Source: Actinomycetota bacterium
GTDB taxonomy: Bacteria > Actinomycetota > Thermoleophilia > Gaiellales > F1-60-MAGs149
Length of the DNA: 6,302 nt
NCBI GenBank assembly: GCA_947481755.1
Contig: CANKHS010000079.1
Location: 1-6,302 of the forward strand
Reading direction: 5' to 3'
Shown: positions 1 through 5,232 of the stretch, one piece after another
How positions within the stretch are numbered: the first letter of the stretch is position 1
Layout: every line of letters starts with the position of its first letter
Made by a program: the position numbers and the translations under genes
The notes under the pieces: generated by a model
What the model saw: only the letters and a program-made list of their open reading frames with translations
Database searches by the model: none
Told to the model about the DNA's origin: nothing

Positions 1-402
1 GATCTCTCGCTTGATCTTGGTGTCGAGTTGACGGCCGACGGCTACGAGCTCTTTCACGTGCGCAGCCAACTCGTCCTCGCGGCCCGTGCCGCCGGTCTCG
101 AGCAGCCGATCGATGGCCCGTATCTGGGCCTCTCCGACGATGAGGGCTGCGCAACGGCGGCCACGTGGGCTCGACGCCTGGGCTTCCAAGGCAAGATGGT
201 GCTGCACCCCCGCCAACTGCCGATCGTGGCGGGCGTCTTTGCCCCCAGCGCCGACGAGGTCGCCTGGGCCAACGCCGTCGTCGCTGCCTTCGCCGAAAAC
301 GAGGCGAAGGGCATCTCGGCCTTCAAAATGGATGACGGCACGTTCGTCGACTACCCCGTCGTCTTCCGCGCCCAGTCGATCCTGCGCGACGCCGGTATCT
401 GA
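1..402 (+). CDS. HpcH/HpaI aldolase / citrate lyase beta (CitE-like) family protein, C-terminal part
   Basis: The reading frame is open from base 1 to a TGA at 400-402, so this is the last 133 residues of a protein whose start lies outside the window (the family is usually about 270-320 residues). These enzymes make or break C-C bonds in CoA esters such as malyl-CoA, citramalyl-CoA or citryl-CoA, using Mg2+ in a TIM barrel. Visible family marks are DLSLDLGVEL at the left edge (its first Asp probably corresponds to a metal ligand), an Arg-Ser-x-Leu-Val-Leu-Ala-Ala helix (residues 21-28), the IDGPYLGLSDDEG stretch, GFQGKMVLHPRQ (the canonical GF-GK-hHP-Q block), FAPSADEVAWA, and a C-terminal DGTFVDYPVVFRAQ helix. 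A TTG at 28 lies inside this conserved region and is not the real start. The gene converges on the minus-strand operon and ends 2 nt before the large inverted repeat. The exact substrate cannot be read from this fragment; related citramalyl-CoA, malyl-CoA or HMG-CoA lyase-like roles are all possible. Confidence 0.9.
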   Translation, partial: DLSLDLGVELTADGYELFHVRSQLVLAARAAGLEQPIDGPYLGLSDDEGCATAATWARRLGFQGKMVLHPRQLPIVAGVFAPSADEVAWANAVVAAFAENEAKGISAFKMDDGTFVDYPVVFRAQSILRDAGI

Positions 403-412
403 GCTGGATCAA

Positions 413-443
413 CTTTGCTTTGGGGTCAGGCCCCTAAGCAAAG
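413..443. repeat. Nested hairpin in the left arm (REP-like palindrome)
   Basis: Within the left arm, CTTTGCTT (413-420) pairs with AAGCAAAG (436-443) and GGGG (422-425) pairs with CCCC (431-434). One T-T mismatch (421/435) interrupts the stem, and the loop TCAGG is 426-430. The arm can therefore fold on its own as a 12-pair hairpin, independently of the long-range pairing with the right arm. A GC-rich palindromic core with flanking imperfect pairing is typical of REP-type extragenic palindromes. Confidence 0.85.
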
Positions 444-481
444 CTACCGAGACCGAGATCCAAAGACGGCCAGTAGATCAG

Positions 482-512
482 CTTTGCTTAGGGGCCTGAC
501 CCCAAAGCAAAG
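482..512. repeat. Nested hairpin in the right arm (REP-like palindrome)
   Basis: This is the mirror copy of the left-arm hairpin. CTTTGCTT (482-489) pairs with AAGCAAAG (505-512) and GGGG (491-494) pairs with CCCC (500-503). There is one A-A mismatch (490/504) and a CCTGA loop at 495-499. Read on the minus strand it is identical to the left-arm unit, so transcripts arriving from either convergent gene meet the same sequence first. Confidence 0.85.
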
Positions 513-525
513 TTGATCCACCCCG

Positions 526-1185
526 CTAGATAGCAGGCGTCTGTGCTGGCAGCGCTTCGAGGTAGGCGACTACCTCGTCGTTCGGCAGCACGTCGGCGTA
601 CTTCTGGTTCATGTCAAAGAGGTTGGCCTCGTGTGGGCCCGGGGCGCGATCGCCCGAGCACTCAAGCGGCACGATTGTGCGATAGCCATGCTGGAGCGAG
701 TCGACGACGGTTGCGCGGACGCAGCCCGAGGTCGTCACGCCCGTCACGATGCAGGTATCGGCTTGCCACGAAGCCATCAAGGCGCCGAGGTTGGTCCCCC
801 AAAAGGCGGAGGCAAACTGCTTGACGACCAGCGTGTCCTGACTGGTCATACCCAAACGCTCATCGATCTCGGCCCACTCCGAGCCGGCCTTCAAGACGAG
901 TAGCGATGGCACCTTGGCCTGAAAGACCGCGGCAGGCTGGGCTGGAGCCTCGTCGTAGAAGACCGTCGTAAAGACGACGGGCACGCCCTTGTCGTGACAG
1001 GCGTCCACCAGTCGGCGGTTCTCTGCGACGAGCTCCGTGTAATCCCCACCGAGGGGCGACGCGGGATCCGTGAAGCCCTTCTGGAGGTCAACGATGACCA
1101 GGACCGGCCGCCGGCCAAAGCCGGCGGCATTCCCAAATCCTCGAGATTCATAAAAGGAATCGGTGTCCTGTCCATGCGTACTCAT
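526..1185 (-). CDS. Isochorismatase-family cysteine amidohydrolase (N-carbamoylsarcosine amidase / maleamate amidase-like)
   Basis: This 219-residue cytosolic enzyme of the isochorismatase-like (cysteine hydrolase) fold has all three catalytic positions: Asp33 in LVIVDLQKGFTDP, Lys122 in DTLVVKQFASAFWGT, and nucleophile Cys155 in GVTTSGCVRATVVD, with the usual Val-Thr pair (150-151) just before it. The TSGCVRAT block, the SAFWGTNL segment after the Lys, and the GDRAPGPHEANLFDMNQKYADV tail (178-199) are the pattern of N-carbamoylsarcosine amidohydrolase and maleamate amidohydrolase rather than of true isochorismatases, which usually lack the GDR-PH-ANL-D-KYADV signature. Such enzymes release NH3 (and CO2 from a carbamoyl group) from an amide. 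The ATG overlaps the hyuB stop as ATGA. No good Shine-Dalgarno precedes it, so translation probably depends on hyuB. Behind hyuAB, a natural role is hydrolysis of the N-carbamoyl product of ring opening, but the substrate is inferred. The gene ends the operon, 5 nt before the inverted repeat. Confidence 0.93.
   Translation of the reverse strand: MSTHGQDTDSFYESRGFGNAAGFGRRPVLVIVDLQKGFTDPASPLGGDYTELVAENRRLVDACHDKGVPVVFTTVFYDEAPAQPAAVFQAKVPSLLVLKAGSEWAEIDERLGMTSQDTLVVKQFASAFWGTNLGALMASWQADTCIVTGVTTSGCVRATVVDSLQHGYRTIVPLECSGDRAPGPHEANLFDMNQKYADVLPNDEVVAYLEALPAQTPAI
1182..1185 (-). other. ATGA stop/start overlap (translational coupling)
   Basis: On the minus strand the four bases 1185-1182 read ATGA. 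The TGA ends hyuB and the ATG starts the amidohydrolase. The 15 nt upstream of this ATG contain no purine-rich ribosome site, so ribosomes finishing hyuB probably reinitiate here. This would keep the two proteins in fixed proportion. Confidence 0.85.
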
Positions 1186-3128
1186 GCGGTGACAATGTCT
1201 CCCGGCATGTTGTCGGCCAAGCGGACGCGAAGCTGTGCCTCATCGCCCGGCTCAAGCGGCGACCAACGCAGTGGCACTGCGGGGATCGGCGGCTCGAGGC
1301 CAGTCTCGGCCTTGCAGTTCGCCAGCACTTCGGCGAGCGGCGGACCGTAGTCGAAGGCCAGAGCATCGCCGCGCTCAGTGCGCTGACGCTCTCGCTCCTT
1401 CGCCGTGGCAGCCTCATCGGCAGAACCGTCGGCATTGATCACAACGCCGTAGCCCTCCTTGGCGTAGTCACTGCTGACCAGGCCATACGAGACGTCCTTG
1501 ACGACAACCTCGATCGGACGATCGAGACGATCCTTCCAACCACCGCCACCGGCGGTGCGGTACACGAGCATGTCGCCCGGTACGACCTCGATCTCGTCGC
1601 ACTTCGATGGCAACCGCTCTTCGGTGCCATCGGCGCGCTTGAGGATCTTCTCGGAACGACCACCCGGCAGACCGCCGAGCACGCCCCATGGACGCGTCAA
1701 CCAACGATCGTCGTGGATCGAAACCTGGCCTGGCTCGAGGTAGATGTAGCGCTTCTCAACGCCGTTACCACCACGATGGAGTCCAGGACCACCCGAGTCG
1801 GTGATCGTCGTGTAACCGTCGATCCGAAGCGGGTAGTACGCCTCGAGATACTCGGTCGGAATGTTCTCGAACAGCGGCCACCACGAGTGACCGTCCATGC
1901 CGTCACCGATTGGTCGACCTGGAATGCCTCCGTAGAGGATCTCCATGGCGAAGAAGAAGTCGCCCTTCTCGCCCCAACCCGAGTACAACATGTACGGCGA
2001 GGTGCCGTAGCCAGCTGCCGTGTTGATCTCTGGAGCCTGCTTGCAGAGAGCACCACCGAGCACGTCGAACATACGCGCGAGCGCGTGGGTACGACAACCC
2101 AGTGCCGAGGGGAACCTCGGTCGCAAGAGGCAACCCTCCGGCAGGATGATGTGCAGCAGCGGGTAGAACCCGTCGTTGAACAGAATCTGCGGATCGTTGA
2201 CCATGATCAGGTAGATGCCGATGAACATCTTGAACATACCCTCGGAGAGGTAGAAGTTCACCGGTCCCATCGCCTGTGGATCTGTGCCTGACCAATCGAA
2301 GAACGCGTGGTCACCCTCGCGCCAGATCGTCAGTTTCATCTTGAACGGACCGTTGCCTAGGCCGTCATCGTCGACGTAGTCCTCGAAAGACTGCGGCGTC
2401 TCTGGAATGGCCCAGTTGATCAGCTGCTTCATAGCGGCGTAGGTACGATCGAGCAGCGCCTGAAGCGCCACCAGATACGTCTCCTTGCCGAAGCGGTCAC
2501 ACAGTTCCTGCACGCGCTTTTCGCCCGAACGGCACCCTGCGATCAGGGCGAACAGGTCGGCACGGTTCATCGCCGCGTTGCGCATGTTGTTGAGGATGAG
2601 GGACAGCACCGGCTTCTGGATCTCGCCCCGCTCGACAACCTTGATCGGGGGAATGATGAGTCCCTCGTCGTAGATCGTCTTCGCGTTGGTGGGCAAGGAA
2701 CCCGGCAGGCGACCGCCCACGTCCATCATGTGACCGAACTGGCTCGACCAGCCCACAAGCTCACCGCTGTGGAAGATCGGGACCAGCACGAGCCAGTCGT
2801 TCGTGTGGGAGATCGAGGCGGAGCACTTGAACGGGTCGGCGCAAAGAATCACGTCGCCCTCATAGATGCCCTGGTCCCAATCCTCCATCATCTCGTTGAT
2901 GTAGGCACCGAACTGCCCCACGACCATGCGACCGCGAGGGTCGGTGATCATCGGGAATTCGTCGTGCTGCTCGCGGATGACCGGGCTCATTGCCGATCGG
3001 AACAGCACTGCGTCCATCTCGTACCGGGCACTCTTCAGGGCGCCCTCAATGATGTCGAGCGTAACCGGATCGATATCGATTCCGGTTGGGATCTCTGCGA
3101 TCCGAAGCTCGTCTGTAGTAGTTGCCAT
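1182..3128 (-). CDS. hyuB: HyuB-type subunit of an ATP-dependent hydantoinase / oxoprolinase / acetone carboxylase-like enzyme
   Basis: This 648-residue protein belongs to the hydantoinase B/oxoprolinase family. It works with HyuA to cleave a cyclic amide, or in related enzymes to carboxylate a ketone, at ATP cost. Marks in order: DPVTLDIIEGAL (20-31), the catalytic-domain entry EMDAVLFRSAMSPVIREQHDE (37-57), EGDVILCADPF (90-100), HTND (108-111), FGHMMDVGGRLPGS (131-144), EGLIIPPIKV (155-164), SGTDPQAMGPVN (280-291), SGGPGLHRGGNG (445-456), GGGGWKDRLDRP (527-538) and DVSYGLVSSDYAKEGYGVV (545-563). His108, Asp111 and His133 match in spacing the divalent-metal ligands of the acetone carboxylase alpha subunit as I recall them. 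The loop usually written NDPY-GG-H reads ADPFKCSASISH here, an unusual variant. The protein is somewhat longer than classic bacterial HyuB (about 590) and shorter than the acetone carboxylase alpha chain (about 770). The ATG at 3128 is fixed by a strong Shine-Dalgarno. The gene lies 13 nt after hyuA. Confidence 0.94.
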   Translation of the reverse strand: MATTTDELRIAEIPTGIDIDPVTLDIIEGALKSARYEMDAVLFRSAMSPVIREQHDEFPMITDPRGRMVVGQFGAYINEMMEDWDQGIYEGDVILCADPFKCSASISHTNDWLVLVPIFHSGELVGWSSQFGHMMDVGGRLPGSLPTNAKTIYDEGLIIPPIKVVERGEIQKPVLSLILNNMRNAAMNRADLFALIAGCRSGEKRVQELCDRFGKETYLVALQALLDRTYAAMKQLINWAIPETPQSFEDYVDDDGLGNGPFKMKLTIWREGDHAFFDWSGTDPQAMGPVNFYLSEGMFKMFIGIYLIMVNDPQILFNDGFYPLLHIILPEGCLLRPRFPSALGCRTHALARMFDVLGGALCKQAPEINTAAGYGTSPYMLYSGWGEKGDFFFAMEILYGGIPGRPIGDGMDGHSWWPLFENIPTEYLEAYYPLRIDGYTTITDSGGPGLHRGGNGVEKRYIYLEPGQVSIHDDRWLTRPWGVLGGLPGGRSEKILKRADGTEERLPSKCDEIEVVPGDMLVYRTAGGGGWKDRLDRPIEVVVKDVSYGLVSSDYAKEGYGVVINADGSADEAATAKERERQRTERGDALAFDYGPPLAEVLANCKAETGLEPPIPAVPLRWSPLEPGDEAQLRVRLADNMPGDIVTA

Positions 3129-3133
3129 TAGAG

Positions 3134-3141
3134 CTCCTCCC
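3134..3141 (-). promoter_or_regulatory. Strong ribosome binding site of hyuB
   Basis: On the minus strand GGGAGGAG (3141-3134) follows directly on the TAA of hyuA (3144-3142) and stands 5 nt before the ATG at 3128. It is a near-perfect anti-16S match and decides the hyuB start. Its position against the hyuA stop codon lets terminating ribosomes reload at once. Confidence 0.85.
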
Positions 3142-5196
3142 TTAGGCCTGTGGGTTGATCAGGATGTTGTAGAACTCGTCCATCTCGGCCACATAGCCGG
3201 GGAGGACCACCGTCGTCGAGTCGAACTCGGTGACGATTGCCGGGCCGTTGAACTTGGCGCCCGGGGTCATCTTGGAGCGGTCGTAAATCTTCGCGGGAAT
3301 GCGCTTCCCGTCGAAGACGATCTCATGGTCTTGCAAGATCGCGTCAGAGGCATCGTTCGCCTTGACCTCGCCCGAGGGCAATTGGATCTTCGGCACGGCT
3401 CCGTTGCCGATGCAGCGGAGGTTGACGATCTCCCGCGCTGCGTCGTCCATCTTGAAGCCGTACAGCTGCTCGTGCAGTGTGTCGAACTGGTCGCCCAGCT
3501 GGGCAATGTTGCCCGCCTGGACCTGCGCGATGTCGACCGTGACGGGAATCTCGTAGCCCTGGAGGACGTAACGCATGTCCGCCAAGTACGTGACCCGCTG
3601 ATCGCCGGCGGCGATACCTTCGGACGTCATCCAGTCCTGGGCACGCGTGCCGAGATCGTCGAGCACAGCCTTGACTTCGGCCGGGTCGGCCTCTTCAATC
3701 GGCTTGACGATCGTCTGAGCAAACTCGTTGCGGAACTCGGCGACGAGGTCGCCAACCGCGCAGAGCAGCCCTGGCGAGGGCGGCACGATGACCGGGAACG
3801 AGCCCATCAGCTCGGCTACGGCATTCGCGTGCAACGGACCGGCCCCACCGAAGGCGACGAGTGCGAAGTCACGCGGGTCGTACCCACGCTGAACGGAGAC
3901 GAGGCGCAGGGCGCCTGCCATGTTTTCGTTGACGATCTTGAGGATGCCCTCAGCCGCCGCGTCGAGCTCGAGACCGATGGCGTCACCGATCGTCTGAACC
4001 GACGTGCGGGAGGCCTCGACGTCGAGCTTCATCTCGCCACCAAGCAGGCTGGAAGGCAGGTGACCAACGGCGACATTGGCGTCCGTCACGGTTGGCTCCA
4101 CACCACCCTTGCCGTAGGCTGCGGGACCCGGCTCGGCACCGGCCGATTGCGGACCGACGCGAAGCGCCTTGGTCAGCTCTGGCACGTGGGCGATCGAGCC
4201 GCCACCAGCACCAACGGTGTGCACGTTGATCGACGGCACCTTCAGGCGGAACTGCCCGATTGTCGTGTCGCGACCAATTGTCGGCTCGCCGTTCTGGCAG
4301 AGCGCCACGTCTGTCGACGTGCCACCCATGTCGAACGTGAGGATGTTCGGGAAGCCTGCGCGCGTCGAAACGTAGAGCGCACCCGCGACGCCGCCGGAAG
4401 GACCGGACAGCACGCCGTAGATCGGGTTACGACCAGCTTCACGCGTCGTCATTAGGCCTGCGTCGGAACGCAGGATGTTGACGTCGCAGGTTGCGCCGGC
4501 GGCCTTCAGCTCGACGTCGAGTCGATCGACGTAGGCCTGGACCTGTGGTCGCACATACGAGTTCATGCAGGCGGTCAGCGTGCGCTCGTACTCGCGGAAC
4601 TCCGGTACGACATCGCTCGAGAGCGTGACGGGGAAGTCCGGGTAGAGACGCTCGACGATCGCGCCGATCTGCTTCTCGTGCTTGTTCGAGATGTACGAGT
4701 TGATCAGACCAACGGTCAGCGACTCGACGCCACTCTCGACGAGGTCCTTGACGATCTGCTCGACCTGAGCCTCGTCCACTGCGACCACGGTCTCGCCACG
4801 CGGGCCCATGCGCTCGACAGCCTCACGGGTGTCGGCCAGCGATGCCGGCGGCTCGGGCTTCTGCATGATGATCCAACCGGCGAGGGGGCCCGGGGTCTGC
4901 GACCGTGCAAGGTGCAGAATCTGGGAGAACCCTTGGGTTGTGATCAGACCCACGCGAGCGCCCTTGCCCTCGAGCACGGCGTTTGTCGCGACAGTCGTGC
5001 CATGCATGATGTTGCGAAGATCGGAGGGCGAGATGCCCGCCGTTTCGCACATGCGTGTCAGTCCGGTCAGCACGCCCTCGGAAGGGTCACTGGGCGTCGA
5101 AGGGGTCTTGACGCGATGTTGTGTTCCGTCGTCATCGTTGACGAGAAACAGGTCGGTGAATGTTCCACCGACGTCTACTCCTAGGCGATAGGCCAC
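3142..5196 (-). CDS. hyuA: HyuA-type ATP-binding subunit of a hydantoinase / oxoprolinase / acetone carboxylase-like enzyme
   Basis: This 684-residue protein is of the hydantoinase A/oxoprolinase family (ASKHA ATPase fold). It uses ATP to activate the substrate for its HyuB partner. Marks in order, counted from the chosen start: GVDVGGTFTDL (6-16, phosphate loop), MHGTTVATNAVLEG (64-77, ending the N-terminal domain core), GVLSGPSGGVAGA (261-273), TFDMGGTSTDVAL (287-299, second phosphate loop), HTVGAGGGSIAH (326-337), GPQSAGAEPGPAAYG (348-362), GYDPRDFALVAFGGAGPLHA (438-457), PPSPGLLCAVGD (472-483), and a C-terminal GPAIVTEFDSTTVVLPG domain (651-667). All signature motifs are intact and the length is normal for the family. 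The frame is open to a GTG at 5217, but the GTG at 5196 is preferred. It has AAAGGA 7 nt upstream, the usual short lead into the GVDVGGT strand, and leaves 36 nt after the preceding stop; the 5217 GTG has no ribosome site. The two starts differ by seven residues. The next gene is hyuB, 13 nt on. Confidence 0.95.
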   Translation of the reverse strand: MAYRLGVDVGGTFTDLFLVNDDDGTQHRVKTPSTPSDPSEGVLTGLTRMCETAGISPSDLRNIMHGTTVATNAVLEGKGARVGLITTQGFSQILHLARSQTPGPLAGWIIMQKPEPPASLADTREAVERMGPRGETVVAVDEAQVEQIVKDLVESGVESLTVGLINSYISNKHEKQIGAIVERLYPDFPVTLSSDVVPEFREYERTLTACMNSYVRPQVQAYVDRLDVELKAAGATCDVNILRSDAGLMTTREAGRNPIYGVLSGPSGGVAGALYVSTRAGFPNILTFDMGGTSTDVALCQNGEPTIGRDTTIGQFRLKVPSINVHTVGAGGGSIAHVPELTKALRVGPQSAGAEPGPAAYGKGGVEPTVTDANVAVGHLPSSLLGGEMKLDVEASRTSVQTIGDAIGLELDAAAEGILKIVNENMAGALRLVSVQRGYDPRDFALVAFGGAGPLHANAVAELMGSFPVIVPPSPGLLCAVGDLVAEFRNEFAQTIVKPIEEADPAEVKAVLDDLGTRAQDWMTSEGIAAGDQRVTYLADMRYVLQGYEIPVTVDIAQVQAGNIAQLGDQFDTLHEQLYGFKMDDAAREIVNLRCIGNGAVPKIQLPSGEVKANDASDAILQDHEIVFDGKRIPAKIYDRSKMTPGAKFNGPAIVTEFDSTTVVLPGYVAEMDEFYNILINPQA

Positions 5197-5203
5197 GAGT
5201 CCG

Positions 5204-5209
5204 TCCTTT
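5204..5209 (-). promoter_or_regulatory. Ribosome binding site selecting the hyuA GTG start
   Basis: On the minus strand AAAGGA (5209-5204) is followed by seven bases and then GTG at 5196. The alternative GTG at 5217 would place this site inside the coding sequence and is itself preceded only by a purine-poor stretch (5235-5218). This is the main reason for choosing the shorter hyuA. Confidence 0.65.
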
Positions 5210-5232
5210 CTCTCCACTTGCTAGGCATTACG

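Larger units (their letters stand above)
405..520. repeat. Perfect 41-bp inverted repeat with 34-nt spacer
   Basis: Bases 405-445 are the exact reverse complement of 480-520, without a mismatch. Pairing stops on both sides: 404 and 521 are both C, and 446 (A) faces 479 (C). The spacer is 446-479. The arm starts with GGATCAACTTTGC and carries a GGGGTCAGGCCCC core. The element begins 2 nt after the TGA of the CitE-like gene and ends 5 nt before the stop codon of the convergent amidohydrolase gene, so it fills the intergenic gap. I see no target-site duplication directly flanking it and no room for a transposase. Its form fits a pair of REP-like palindromes in inverted orientation (a BIME-type unit) or a very short non-autonomous element. 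That classification is inference; the palindrome itself is read directly. Confidence 0.97.
405..520. terminator. Probable bidirectional transcript-end structure between convergent genes
   Basis: The inverted repeat lies just downstream of the stop codons of two genes pointing at each other (TGA at 400-402 on plus, TAG at 526-528 on minus). In RNA from either side it could form a 41-bp stem, or one small hairpin per arm, which would block antisense read-through and protect 3' ends. No run of U follows the stem on either strand, so it is not a textbook intrinsic terminator. Termination or 3'-end stabilisation is inferred from position and structure only. Confidence 0.45.

Noticed and set aside
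86..499. 137-codon plus-strand frame overlapping the CitE-like gene and running into the inverted repeat
   Set aside because: It is out of frame with the conserved CitE-like protein and very rich in Ser, Arg and Pro. It runs through the palindrome and has no homologous pattern.
405..520. CRISPR repeat pair or attachment site
   Set aside because: The two copies are inverted, not direct. There are only two, no further unit follows, and there is no integrase or cas gene nearby.
405..520. Ends of an insertion sequence with terminal inverted repeats
   Set aside because: Only 34 nt lie between the arms, so there is no transposase, and no direct target duplication is visible at 404/521. A REP-like or non-autonomous remnant remains possible and is reported as such.
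1713..2291. 192-codon plus-strand open frame inside hyuB
   Set aside because: It is fully antisense to conserved HyuB motifs, and its composition is that of a high-GC shadow frame.
2926..4455. Long 509-codon open frame on the plus strand spanning the hyuB/hyuA junction
   Set aside because: It is antisense to two proteins with intact family motifs and crosses their junction. Its translation is rich in Arg, Val, Asp and His without any recognisable domain, and high G+C third positions in the real genes suppress antisense stops. It is a shadow frame.
5197..5232. Separate promoter for hyuA in the gap after the CoA-transferase
   Set aside because: The 36-nt gap is mostly taken up by the ribosome site and shows no -35/-10 pair. 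Co-transcription with the upstream gene is the simpler reading.
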